Shown here: positions 43,446 through 52,051 of the stretch, one piece after another
How the letters are laid out: each line of letters opens with the position of its first letter
Position numbering within the stretch: the stretch's first letter is position 1
Assembly: GCF_900107125.1 (NCBI RefSeq)
Contig: NZ_FNOU01000001.1
Span: 216,340 to 280,339, forward strand
DNA from: Eubacterium barkeri
GTDB lineage: Bacteria; Bacillota; Clostridia; Eubacteriales; Eubacteriaceae
DNA: 64,000 nt
Direction of reading: 5' to 3'
The notes under the pieces: generated by a model
The model's input: the letters and a program-made list of their open reading frames with translations, nothing else
What the model was told of the DNA's origin: nothing
Databases searched by the model: none
Translations under genes and position numbers: made by a program

Positions 43446-43500
43446 CGGCTGTCCGCGGGTTGTCGTGTGATTTCAGCGGATTGGTTTGTTGTCCAGTGTG

Positions 43501-44151
43501 CTATTCTAACCGGGCCACGGCCTTTTTAATTAAAATCCCCTGCTTTAAGAACAGGGCTTCGTGCTCGGTTTCAATATTGAGGGGGTCCTGGGCGGCGTGG
43601 AGGTCCCGGATTTCCTGGGTGAGGGTGAATCCGGCTTCTTCAAAATAGCCCAGGGAGGCATCGTAAAGGGCGTCATCATCGGTTTTAAAATGGATTTCTC
43701 CACCGGGGATTAAAAAAGCCTGGTATTTTTCGAGCTGACGCGGATGCGTCAGCCTTTTTTTATGGTGTCGGCGCCGGGGCCAGGGGTTGCAGAAGTTGAT
43801 ATAGATGCGTTCGGTGGTATCGCTGGCGTCAAGGATGGTATCGATCCGGGCGATATCCCAGGCGGTCAGGCGCAGGTTGTCCACCGGGGCACCGTCGTAG
43901 GCGGCCCGGACGTTACGCTGGGCCAGACCCAGCACGGTGTCAATCATGTCGATGGCAAGGTAGTTGATGTCTGGGTTGCGCTGGGCCAACTCTGCGATGA
44001 ACTGGCCCTTGCCGCAGCCCAGCTCTAGGTGCAGGGGCTGGGACTTGGGAAAGGCCTCTGCCCAGTGGCCCTTTAAGGTCCAGGGTTCTTCAATGAAAAA
44101 ACCGCAGGCGAGAAGTTCTGGCCTCGCCCAGGGTTTGGGTCTTAAATGCAT
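43501..44151 (-). CDS. trmB: tRNA (guanine-N7-)-methyltransferase
   Basis: 216 aa. SAM-binding LELGCGKGQF (about residues 42-51), LAIDMI, and the family signature INFCNPWPRRRHHKKRL, plus the C-terminal TDDDALYD and ETEHEAL. Methylates G46 of tRNA variable loops. It starts 10 bases before the end of birA on the same strand, so the two genes form a minus-strand operon. Confidence 0.95.
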   Translation of the reverse strand: MHLRPKPWARPELLACGFFIEEPWTLKGHWAEAFPKSQPLHLELGCGKGQFIAELAQRNPDINYLAIDMIDTVLGLAQRNVRAAYDGAPVDNLRLTAWDIARIDTILDASDTTERIYINFCNPWPRRRHHKKRLTHPRQLEKYQAFLIPGGEIHFKTDDDALYDASLGYFEEAGFTLTQEIRDLHAAQDPLNIETEHEALFLKQGILIKKAVARLE

Positions 44152-45152
44152 GGTGTGTCCTTTCTAGTGGCGGCGATGCGCAGGGTAATTTCCCCGGAGC
44201 TGATATTTTTGATGGGACCGTCATTATCGCTTAGGAGGAGGTGACCGGAATCGTCAAAGCCGATGACCTGGCCACGGTGTTGATGGTTCCCTGCCGTGAT
44301 GATGACCTCTTCACCGATGAGGATGGAGCGGGCCCGGTAATCCTCAATATAATCCCCAATGCCCCGGGAATGGCCCAGCTGCCACAGCCCTTTAATGAGT
44401 GCGGCGGTAAGGCGTAGACGGAGGGTGGGATCGGTGGGCTTTTCACTGGGATAGAGGGAACCGGCAATGGCTTTTATATCCTCTGGAAAGCCACCTTCTG
44501 GGGCGTAAAGATTAATGCCAACGCCCAGGACCATGTGGTCCACGCCGCCAGCTTCAATATTGACGGAGGCCTCGGTGAGAATGCCGGCAATCTTTAGCCC
44601 ATCCAGGTAGAGGTCGTTCACCCATTTGATGCCTGGGGACTGCCCGGTGACGGCTTCAATCGCCTGGGCAATGACCACACTGGCCGCCATGGTGATGGTT
44701 TGGGGCAAGGTACTGTCGGGGGTAGGGCGATAAAGGACACTGAGATAAATACCAGAGCCTGGGGGAGAGAAGAAGTGGCGGCCCATCCGTCCCCGGCCTC
44801 CGGTTTGGGTGTCGGCGATGATGGTTCGACCAGCCGGGGCCCCTGCCAGAGCCTCCTCCCGAAGGAAGGTGTTGGTGGATGGCAGCGAATCGTACACGGC
44901 GATGTGCTCGGCAGCCTGGGCGTCTCCCAGCTCCAGGGCGATGGCAGATGGGGTTAAGCGGCCATCGGCCTCAAGGATGGCGTATCCGCACCGATTTTTC
45001 GAATCAATGCGGATGCCCTGCCGGCGAAGGGTTTCGATGGCTTTCCAAATGGCACCACGGCTGATCCCGAGGCGTGCGCCCATTTCCTCGCCAGATAGAT
45101 AATTCCCCTGATTTTCTTGTAAAAGCTTTAGTACTTCTTGGTATGATTGCAT
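44142..45152 (-). CDS. birA: Bifunctional biotin-[acetyl-CoA-carboxylase] ligase / biotin operon repressor
   Basis: 336 aa. N-terminal winged helix (about 1-65: LLQENQGNYLSGEEMGARLGISRGAIWKAIETLRRQG), central catalytic domain with ADTQTGGRGRMGRHFFSPPG (about 110-128) and IKWVNDLYLDGLKIAGIL, and a C-terminal SH3-like domain. Activates biotin with ATP and attaches it to carrier lysines such as the one encoded at 19718; with the helix-turn-helix it can also repress biotin genes, none of which are here. Confidence 0.95.
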   Translation of the reverse strand: MQSYQEVLKLLQENQGNYLSGEEMGARLGISRGAIWKAIETLRRQGIRIDSKNRCGYAILEADGRLTPSAIALELGDAQAAEHIAVYDSLPSTNTFLREEALAGAPAGRTIIADTQTGGRGRMGRHFFSPPGSGIYLSVLYRPTPDSTLPQTITMAASVVIAQAIEAVTGQSPGIKWVNDLYLDGLKIAGILTEASVNIEAGGVDHMVLGVGINLYAPEGGFPEDIKAIAGSLYPSEKPTDPTLRLRLTAALIKGLWQLGHSRGIGDYIEDYRARSILIGEEVIITAGNHQHRGQVIGFDDSGHLLLSDNDGPIKNISSGEITLRIAATRKDTPCI

Positions 45153-45316
45153 AATTCCTCCATGATTTCCTCCATTATATAAGAATGGTGAGGGAGCGTC
45201 AACACGTGGTAAGGGATAAAAAACTAAGGAAACTTAAGGTTTTAGTCAATTAAGTGCTGGAGGATGACAAAAAAATCTTGAAAAATGAAAAGAGACTGAT
45301 AAAAATTCGAGTCCTG

Positions 45317-45325
45317 TGCTATAAT
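45317..45325 (+). promoter_or_regulatory. Extended -10 promoter of the two-component system
   Basis: TGC-TATAAT with no clear -35 box, 59 bp upstream of the histidine-kinase start. The region 45153-45316 shows nothing else recognisable. Confidence 0.5.
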
Positions 45326-45383
45326 AGAGTAAAAATCGGAAAAGTATCTATTTAAACAAGGAACAGAAATTGGTGGGGTGTGT

Positions 45384-46643
45384 ATGAGAGTCTTGCTAAA
45401 AATAACTGATGTGTTTGACGTGGATGTTCTCCAGCGAATCCAGGACTCCTTTTCGGAGGCAACGGGATTTGCCACCATTACGGTAGATTACAAGGGGAAC
45501 CCCATCACCAAATACAGCAATTTTTCGAAGTATTGCCTGAAAGTCCGTGAAGATGCCCATTGTCTGGAATGCTGCTATCGCTCTGATGCCCATGGTGGGA
45601 TTGAGTCGGCACGTTCTGGAAAGCCGTCCATTTATATCTGCCATGGTGGATTAGTGGATCTGGCAGTCCCCATCATGGTGAAGGGGAATTATCTGGGGGC
45701 CATTTTATCGGGACAGGTACGGATACCCAAGGAAGAAATGGATAAGCTCCCCATGGGCTCTTCCATGGAGCTAACAGATTTTTCAGATCATCCTGAGGTG
45801 CAGAAGCTTCACGATGAGACCCTGGTGACGACGCTGAACCAGGTGCGGGCCTCAGCCGATTTATTATACACCATTGCCAACTATTTGGTGGAAAAGCAAA
45901 TGATCCACATCATGCAGGAGGAGCTCCACAGCAAAAACCTGGAGCTGATGGAGGAGGTCAAGCATCGCAGTGAGATTGAGGCAGCGCTGAAAGAGGCGGA
46001 TTTAAAGGCGCTTCAGGCACAGATCAATCCCCATTTCCTTTTTAATGTGCTCAATACCATCGGGCGGTTAGCCCTGTTGGAGAATGCGGACAAGACCCAG
46101 GAAATGATTTACTCCTTCTCAGATATGATGCGCTATACCCTTAAAAAGGAAAATAATGATTTTGTAACCTTGGGTGAAGAGATGGAACATGTGGGAAATT
46201 ACCTCTCCATCCAGAAAATGCGGTTGGGCAACCGTTTGGATTATACCATCGATCTGGATGAGGACTGCAGTGATGTGCTTTGTCCCTTCATGACCATCCA
46301 GCCCTTTGTGGAAAATGCCATTAATCATGCCATTGAACCCAGTGTGACTGGAGGAAAAATTACGATTTCAGCTCATATGAAGGAGGATTATGTGTCTATC
46401 CGTGTCATCGATAATGGACCTGGCATCAATGAGGCCCTGGAAGCCCAATTGATGGAAGGGACTTATGAAGCCGGGGAAGGAGGAACCGGAACCGGCATTG
46501 GAATTGACAACACCAATAGGCGTTTAAAATATTATTTTGGAGAGGATTATGGGGTGCGTTTCAATGAAACGGTAGAGATCGGCACGGAAGTGGTCATTCA
46601 TCTGCCGTTTAAAGTCGTGCCAGGAAGGGGACTCAATGTATAA
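45384..46643 (+). CDS. PocR-domain sensor histidine kinase (LytS/YesM type)
   Basis: 419 aa from the ATG at 45384 (GGTGGGG 5 nt upstream). Residues about 5-170 form a PocR sensory domain (VLQRIQDSFSEATGFATITVDYKGNPIT, CLECCYRSD, YICHGGLVDLAVPI, LSGQV), known from propanediol and cobalamin regulators. A coiled coil is followed by the His_kinase motif ALQAQINPHFLFNVLN with the phospho-accepting His, and an ATP-binding domain (VENAINHAIEP, DNGPGI, GTGIGIDN). No membrane segments, so it senses a cytoplasmic ligand, probably 1,2-propanediol or a related diol. Overlaps the response-regulator gene by 8 nt. Confidence 0.9.
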   Translation: MRVLLKITDVFDVDVLQRIQDSFSEATGFATITVDYKGNPITKYSNFSKYCLKVREDAHCLECCYRSDAHGGIESARSGKPSIYICHGGLVDLAVPIMVKGNYLGAILSGQVRIPKEEMDKLPMGSSMELTDFSDHPEVQKLHDETLVTTLNQVRASADLLYTIANYLVEKQMIHIMQEELHSKNLELMEEVKHRSEIEAALKEADLKALQAQINPHFLFNVLNTIGRLALLENADKTQEMIYSFSDMMRYTLKKENNDFVTLGEEMEHVGNYLSIQKMRLGNRLDYTIDLDEDCSDVLCPFMTIQPFVENAINHAIEPSVTGGKITISAHMKEDYVSIRVIDNGPGINEALEAQLMEGTYEAGEGGTGTGIGIDNTNRRLKYYFGEDYGVRFNETVEIGTEVVIHLPFKVVPGRGLNV

Positions 46644-47703
46644 AGTTTTTATCGTAGAGGATGAGCATCTGGAAATCGAAGCCCTTGAACTGATATTGAC
46701 CCAACAGGCTGATGATGTGGATGTGGTGGGGACCGCAGCCTCGGGAACCGTTGCCCTGGAAAACATACGGAAGACGACCCCGGATATCGTCATCATGGAT
46801 ATTAATATTCCGGAGATGAACGGCATTGAGGTGCTCAGACAGATTAAAAAGGATGATCCGAATACCAAGGTCATCCTGATTACGGCCTTTAATGAATTTG
46901 ATTTTGCCCATCAGGCCATTAAAGCCAAGGTGGATGATTTTCTATTAAAACCCATTCGGCCTGCCCAGCTTATCGAAGCCGTGAACCAAGCCATCACCTC
47001 TCTTAAGGTGAATGCTAAAAATAAATTCGATGAGAAGATGAATGAGGTTATTTTTGCAGTGGTACAGAAGAAGTACAATGATTCCCGGGTGGCGTTAACG
47101 GAATATTTGGATATTTTGTACGATTATTACGGCTACGATCTGATATCCATCCAGCATGAAATCCAGCATTTCATGGAAGAGCTGAATGTGGTCAGCGTAG
47201 ATACCTGCAATTATGATATTAAGAGCACCCTCCGCAACCGCAATAACCATCAGCATTTTGTCAACAGCTATCAAAATCGCTACGACCTGAAGGTTGAAAT
47301 TATGAAATCTATTGATAAGATTTTTGATAAGCTCATGGATATCCGGGATAACCGGAAGAATAGCATTGAGGATATCTTAAATTATATCGATCGAAACTGC
47401 CATAAAGATATTTCCCTGGATCAGGTTGGGGAATATGCGAATATGAGCTCCTATTATCTAAGTAAGATTTTTAAAAAAGAAACCGGGGTCAATTTTGTGA
47501 CCTACTTAACGGAACGTAAGATTGAAATTGCCAAGGATATGCTCATTAATACGGATGTGCCGATTATCAATATCGCCTTGGATTTATCTTACCACGAGCC
47601 CAATTATTTCAGTAAGGTGTTTAAAAAAAGTACGGGGCTTACCCCTACGGAATTCCGGCGGGAAAAGAAAAAATTAGCGGCAGCTGCTGCTGCGGAAGAA
47701 TAA
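46636..47703 (+). CDS. AraC-type response regulator
   Basis: 355 aa. Receiver domain (1-120) with the acidic pocket VEDEH, phospho-acceptor Asp55 in VIMDINIPEMNG, Thr in LITAFNEFDFA and Lys in LLKPI. A middle segment of unknown fold (125-245) and a C-terminal AraC double helix-turn-helix (about 250-340: DISLDQVGEYANMSSYYLSKIFKKETG, PIINIALDLSYHEPNYFSKVFKKSTGLTPTEFR). Partner of the PocR kinase. Very likely activates the pdu operon that starts 288 bp downstream. Confidence 0.92.
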   Translation: MYKVFIVEDEHLEIEALELILTQQADDVDVVGTAASGTVALENIRKTTPDIVIMDINIPEMNGIEVLRQIKKDDPNTKVILITAFNEFDFAHQAIKAKVDDFLLKPIRPAQLIEAVNQAITSLKVNAKNKFDEKMNEVIFAVVQKKYNDSRVALTEYLDILYDYYGYDLISIQHEIQHFMEELNVVSVDTCNYDIKSTLRNRNNHQHFVNSYQNRYDLKVEIMKSIDKIFDKLMDIRDNRKNSIEDILNYIDRNCHKDISLDQVGEYANMSSYYLSKIFKKETGVNFVTYLTERKIEIAKDMLINTDVPIINIALDLSYHEPNYFSKVFKKSTGLTPTEFRREKKKLAAAAAAEE

Positions 47704-47710
47704 AAGAACT

Positions 47711-47744
47711 GGGATGCCATCCGTCAGGAAGGCATCCCTTTTTT
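47711..47744 (+). terminator. Terminator of the two-component operon
   Basis: GGGATGCC (47711-47718) with GGCATCCC (47731-47738), followed by TTTTTT. Confidence 0.88.
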
Positions 47745-47856
47745 AAAAGGACAAAATTGTATAAGATGAACACAAAAAAACGCCTTCTCTTTTTGAGGTT
47801 TTATGAAGACATCATGATTTTGTAAAGAGTGAAAAAAAGAATGTTTTGCAAGTTTA

Positions 47857-47909
47857 TGTAAATACGTGTAAATGCCCTGAAAATGGGGTGTTCAAGGATT
47901 TTTTATAAT
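47857..47909 (+). promoter_or_regulatory. Promoter of the pdu operon with direct-repeat activator site
   Basis: A perfect -10 TATAAT (47904-47909) without a recognisable -35 box, which points to an activator-dependent promoter. Upstream, TGTAAAT occurs at 47857-47863 and 47867-47873, exactly one helical turn apart, the layout of AraC-family half sites. The untranslated leader (47916-47990) contains no B12 riboswitch that I can recognise. Confidence 0.6.
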
Positions 47910-47990
47910 AATAGTGCAAGTAATTACCCGGGGTTATGGTTTAAAATAATGACAGTAACAATAATATTCAAACCAAGGAGGACGAAGCTT

Positions 47991-48266
47991 ATGACTAATG
48001 AAGCTTTAGGCATGATTGAAACCAAAGGTCTCGTCGGCTGTATTGAAGCCGCAGATGCCATGGTCAAATCTGCTAATGTCGAGCTCACAGGATACGAAAA
48101 AATCGGATCCGGTCTCGTAACCGTAATGGTACGTGGCGATGTGGGAGCGGTTAAGGCAGCCGTTGACGCAGGTGCTGCAGCTGCAGACAAGGTCGGTCAG
48201 GTCGTTTCAGTACATGTGATTCCAAGACCACATCAAGATGTGGAAAAAATGTTGCCCAGTTTCTAA
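47991..48266 (+). CDS. pduA: Microcompartment hexameric shell protein PduA/PduJ type
   Basis: 91 aa, AAGGAGG upstream. One BMC domain: [65 protein letters not shown]. Forms the hexagonal facets; the pore lets propanediol through. First gene of the pdu operon. A separate pduJ is not in the window, so this may supply the main facet tile. Confidence 0.95.
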   Translation: MTNEALGMIETKGLVGCIEAADAMVKSANVELTGYEKIGSGLVTVMVRGDVGAVKAAVDAGAAAADKVGQVVSVHVIPRPHQDVEKMLPSF

Positions 48267-48289
48267 AAAATTAATGGAGGTGTGAATTA

Positions 48290-49075
48290 ATGAAAGATGA
48301 TTTAATGAACAAATTGATGGAAGAAGTCATGAAGAAAATGGACGAAGTTGAAGAAACAGGTACCTGTGCAGCTGCTACTGGTGTTTGTGGTTTAACTGAA
48401 TTCGTTGGAACCGCTATTGGCGACACAATCGGTTTCGTTATCGCTAATGTAGACTCTAACCTGCATGAAGCAATGAAGATCGATCCTAAGTATCGTTCTA
48501 TCGGTATCCTCTCCGCTCGTACTGGTGCTGGTCCTCAGGTTTTCGCAGCTGATGAAGCTGTTAAAGCAACAAACACCGAACTGGTTATCTGTGAATTTGC
48601 CCGTGACACCAAGGGTGGCGCTGGTCATGGTTCCCTGTGTATCTTCGGTGCAGAAGATGTTTCCGATGCAAAACGTGCTGTCGAAGTCGCTTTAAATGAC
48701 TTAAACAGAACCTTCGGCGATGTCTATGGCAATGACGCTGGCCATCTGGAATTCCAGTACACCGCTCGTGCTTCCTTCGCATGTAATATGGTATTCGGCG
48801 CTCCTATCGGTAAAGCTTTCGCTATTATCGTTGGTGCTCCTGCTGGTATCGGCGTTCTCATGAGCGATGGTGCCCTGAAAGCTGCTAACGTTGAACTCAT
48901 TGGTTTTGCATCACCTGACAATGGTGGTACCAAATACTCCAACGAAGCAATTATCTTCGTATGTGGGGATGCTGGTGCTGTGCGTCAGGCTGTTTATGCT
49001 GCACGTGAAATTGGTAAACAAGCCCTCGAAGCCTTAGGTGGACCTTGCCCGTCTACGACTACTCCTTACATCTAA
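48290..49075 (+). CDS. pduB: Microcompartment trimeric shell protein PduB
   Basis: 261 aa, GGAGG upstream. Two circularly permuted BMC domains (BMC-T), with GLTEFVGTAIGDTIGFVIANVDSNLHEAMK and SDGALKAANVELIGFASPDNGGTKYSNEAI. The N-terminal 30 residues form a helix that in Salmonella PduB links the shell to enzyme cargo. Good length for the family. Confidence 0.95.
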   Translation: MKDDLMNKLMEEVMKKMDEVEETGTCAAATGVCGLTEFVGTAIGDTIGFVIANVDSNLHEAMKIDPKYRSIGILSARTGAGPQVFAADEAVKATNTELVICEFARDTKGGAGHGSLCIFGAEDVSDAKRAVEVALNDLNRTFGDVYGNDAGHLEFQYTARASFACNMVFGAPIGKAFAIIVGAPAGIGVLMSDGALKAANVELIGFASPDNGGTKYSNEAIIFVCGDAGAVRQAVYAAREIGKQALEALGGPCPSTTTPYI

Positions 49076-49118
49076 GTTGAAATTGGATTAGTTGAAGATA
49101 AATCAAGGAGGAATGACA

Positions 49119-50780
49119 ATGAGATCAAAAAGATTTGAAGCTTTAGATGCACGTCCAGTTAAAAAGGACGGTTTCGTTAAAGAATGGCCTGAAGTTGGTC
49201 TGATCGCGATGAACAGTGCTGGGGATCCTACTCCGAGCATTAAGGTCGAAAACGGCATCATCGTCGAAATGGACGGCAAATGCAGAGCTGAATTCGATAT
49301 GCTGGATACCTTCATCGCAAACTATGGTATCCGTCTGGACAAAGCAGAAGAATATATGGCAATGGATTCCCTGGAAATCGCCAACAAATTAGTTGACATC
49401 CACGTACCCAGAGCTGAAGTTGTCGATATTACGACTTCCATCACTCCTGCTAAAATCGTTGATGTACTCAACAAAATGACTGTTTTGGAAATGATGATGG
49501 CACAGAACAAAATGCGTGCCCGTATCATGCCTTCCAACCAGTGCCACGTTACTAACGTTAAAGATAACATGATCCAGATCGCAGCTGATGCTGCTGAAGC
49601 CGCTATCCGTGGTTTCGACGAAATGGAAACAACTGTTGGTATCGCTCGTTACGCACCATTCAACGCCCTGGCTATCATGATTGGCGCCAATGTTGGCCGC
49701 CCTGGTATCTTAACCCAGTGTGCTGTTGAAGAAGCAACTGAACTTGACTTAGGGATGAGAGGCTACACCGCTTACGCTGAAACCATTTCTGTCTATGGTA
49801 CAGAACCTGTTTTCATGGATGGTGATGATACGCCTTACTCGAAAGCATTCTTAGCATCCTGCTACGCTTCCCGTGGTCTGAAGATGCGCTTTACCTCCGG
49901 TTCCGGTTCTGAAGTTCAGATGGGTTATGCCGAAGGTAAATCTATGCTGTACCTTGAAGCCCGCTGCCTGTATGTTACCAAGGGTGCTGGCGTCCAGGGG
50001 ACTCAGAATGGTTCCGTTTCCTGTATCGGTGTTCCCGCTGGTGTCCCCGGTGGTATCCGCGAAGTCCTGGCAGAAAACCTCTTGGCAGCCTGCTTAGACC
50101 TCGAATGTGCTTCTTCCAATGACCAGACATTTACACACTCTGATCTGAGAAGATGTGCCCGTTCCCTGATGCAGATGGTACCTGGTACTGACTATATCTG
50201 TTCTGGTTACTCCGCAACTCCAAACTACGACAATATGTTCGCTGGTTCCAACTGGGATGCAGAAGACTATGATGACTGGAACGTTATCCAGCGTGACCTT
50301 AAGATCGATGCCGGTTTACAGCCTGCTGATGAAGATACCGTTGTTGCTGCTCGTGCTAAAGCTGCTCGTGCAATGCAGGTTATCTTTAAAGAATTAGGCC
50401 TGACCGAAATCACCGATGCTGAAGTCGAAGCTGCAACCTATGCTAATGGTTCTCAGGATATGCCTGACCGTGATGTCGTTGCTGACCTTAAAGCTGTTGA
50501 TGATCTTCTGGGCCGTGGAGCAACTGCTGTTGACTTCATTAAAGCTCTGGATCGCGGCGGCATGCGTGATGTTGCTGAATCTATCTTTAACATTCAGTTA
50601 CAGAAGTGCGCTGGCGACTACTTACACACCGCTTCCAAGTTATCATCTGACTTCGAAGTTATTTCCGCTGTCAACTACCCGAACACCTACCATGGTGTTG
50701 CAACTGGCTACCAGATCAGTGATGAAAGATGGCAGGAAATCCAGAATATTCCATGGGCAGATGACCCGGCAACAATTTAG
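49119..50780 (+). CDS. pduC: Propanediol (diol) dehydratase, large subunit
   Basis: 553 aa from ATG 49119, 7 nt after AAGGAGG (an ATG at 49113 is too close). Starts MRSKRFEALDARPVKKDGF, as in PduC. The TIM barrel holds adenosylcobalamin and substrate: QNKMRARIMPSNQCHVTN, EATELDLGMRGYTAYAETISVYGTEPVF, SGSGSEVQMGYAEGKSMLYLE. Dehydrates 1,2-propanediol to propionaldehyde, or glycerol to 3-hydroxypropionaldehyde; sequence does not separate the two with certainty. The subunits encoded by the next two genes complete the enzyme. Confidence 0.95.
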   Translation: MRSKRFEALDARPVKKDGFVKEWPEVGLIAMNSAGDPTPSIKVENGIIVEMDGKCRAEFDMLDTFIANYGIRLDKAEEYMAMDSLEIANKLVDIHVPRAEVVDITTSITPAKIVDVLNKMTVLEMMMAQNKMRARIMPSNQCHVTNVKDNMIQIAADAAEAAIRGFDEMETTVGIARYAPFNALAIMIGANVGRPGILTQCAVEEATELDLGMRGYTAYAETISVYGTEPVFMDGDDTPYSKAFLASCYASRGLKMRFTSGSGSEVQMGYAEGKSMLYLEARCLYVTKGAGVQGTQNGSVSCIGVPAGVPGGIREVLAENLLAACLDLECASSNDQTFTHSDLRRCARSLMQMVPGTDYICSGYSATPNYDNMFAGSNWDAEDYDDWNVIQRDLKIDAGLQPADEDTVVAARAKAARAMQVIFKELGLTEITDAEVEAATYANGSQDMPDRDVVADLKAVDDLLGRGATAVDFIKALDRGGMRDVAESIFNIQLQKCAGDYLHTASKLSSDFEVISAVNYPNTYHGVATGYQISDERWQEIQNIPWADDPATI

Positions 50781-50798
50781 TGGAAAGGGGTGTATAGA

Positions 50799-51455
50799 AT
50801 GGCTATTAACGAACAAATGCTTAAAAGTATCATCGAAGATGTATTAAAAGAAATGAGTGGCGCCCCCGCTGCAGCTCCGGCTGCTGCTCCTGTGGCTGCT
50901 GCCGCAGAAGGTGTCGAACTCACCGCTGTTGGCGAAGCTTCCGTAGGAACCGCTGCTGACGAAGTCGTCATCGGTATCTCCGCTGCTTTTGCAGACGCTC
51001 AGACCGTTAACATCATTGGCGTACCACACGCTAAGATCTTAAAGGAAATGATCGCTGGTATCGAAGAAGAAGGTATGAAATACCGCGTGGTTAAGGTTTA
51101 TCGTTCTGGCGACGTTGCTGTTGTTGGACATGACTGTGCTGAACTTTCCGGTTCTGGCGTTGCTATCGGGATTCAATCTCGTGGTACCTGCCTCATCCAC
51201 CAGAAAGATTTACCCCAGCTGTCTAACCTGGAACTGTTCTCCCAGTGTCCTCTGATCGACTTAGACACCTACCGTGCAATCGGTAAGAATGCTGCTAAGT
51301 ATGCCAAAGGCGAAAGCCCGAATCCTGTTCCTGTACGGAATGACCAGATGGCTCGTCCGGCATACCAGGCACGTGCAGCTCTCCTTTATCTGAAGGAAGT
51401 TGAACATGTTGTCAACGGTAAAAAAGCCGTTGAAATGCAAGTAACATTCAAATAG
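50799..51455 (+). CDS. pduD: Propanediol dehydratase, medium subunit
   Basis: 218 aa, ATG at 50799 after AAAGGGG. The N-terminal amphipathic helix [17 protein letters not shown] followed by an Ala/Pro linker is an encapsulation peptide. The body has [22 protein letters not shown] and [19 protein letters not shown], typical of the B12-binding PduD subunit. Confidence 0.94.
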   Translation: MAINEQMLKSIIEDVLKEMSGAPAAAPAAAPVAAAAEGVELTAVGEASVGTAADEVVIGISAAFADAQTVNIIGVPHAKILKEMIAGIEEEGMKYRVVKVYRSGDVAVVGHDCAELSGSGVAIGIQSRGTCLIHQKDLPQLSNLELFSQCPLIDLDTYRAIGKNAAKYAKGESPNPVPVRNDQMARPAYQARAALLYLKEVEHVVNGKKAVEMQVTFK

Positions 51456-51467
51456 GAGGTGGAGAGA

Positions 51468-51968
51468 ATGACTCAAGAACAAATGTTAGAACAAATCGTT
51501 AAACAAGTTATGTCTTCTATGTCAGCCGCTGCACCTGCCGCTGCAGCAGCAGGCGCTGTATCCGCTGCTGATTACCCAATCGGGGACAAGAGACCTGAAC
51601 TCATCGTTTCCGCAACCGGCAAGGCATATAAAGACCTGACCATTGACAAATTGTTAGCTGGCCAGTTAAGCCCTGAAGACTTAAGAATCCGTCCTGAAAC
51701 CCTGGAACTCCAGGCTCAGGTTGCTGAATCCGTTAAACGTGACGCTTTCGCTGGTAACTTAAGAAGAGCAGCTGAACTTATCGCAGTTCCTGATGCTCGC
51801 TTACTGGAAATCTACAACGCACTGAGACCTTACAAGTCCACTAAAGAAGAACTTTTAGCTATCGCAGAAGAATTAAAGGGACAGTACAATGCTCCGATTT
51901 CTGCTGCATTAGTTGCTGAAGCTGCTGAAGTTGGATACGCTCGTAAGAGAACGAAAGAATTTAAATAA
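51468..51968 (+). CDS. pduE: Propanediol dehydratase, small subunit
   Basis: 166 aa, ATG at 51468. N-terminal helix TQEQMLEQIVKQVMSSMS plus Ala-rich linker resembles the one on PduD and may also target the shell. Core has YPIGDKRPELI and the LAGQLSPEDLRIRPETLELQ segment of PduE. Followed by a hairpin rather than directly by pduG. Confidence 0.94.
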   Translation: MTQEQMLEQIVKQVMSSMSAAAPAAAAAGAVSAADYPIGDKRPELIVSATGKAYKDLTIDKLLAGQLSPEDLRIRPETLELQAQVAESVKRDAFAGNLRRAAELIAVPDARLLEIYNALRPYKSTKEELLAIAEELKGQYNAPISAALVAEAAEVGYARKRTKEFK

Positions 51969-51986
51969 GCGGATTATTCGCTTAAA

Positions 51987-52018
51987 ACCTACAGGCAGGA
52001 CTTTCCCTGTCTGTAGGT
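51987..52018 (+). terminator. Intra-operon hairpin between pduE and pduG
   Basis: ACCTACAGGCAGG (51987-51999) pairs with CCTGTCTGTAGGT (52006-52018), one G-T pair, no T run. A smaller hairpin AAGCG/CGCTT (51967-51983) precedes it. Probably a processing or attenuation element that lowers reactivase relative to dehydratase. Confidence 0.6.
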
Positions 52019-52051
52019 CTCATCATAAAGAGACTGTTTGGAGGAAGATAT

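Noticed and set aside
47746..47990. Cobalamin riboswitch before the B12-dependent pdu operon
   Set aside because: The leader is too short and lacks the B12-box core and the paired stems of the aptamer.
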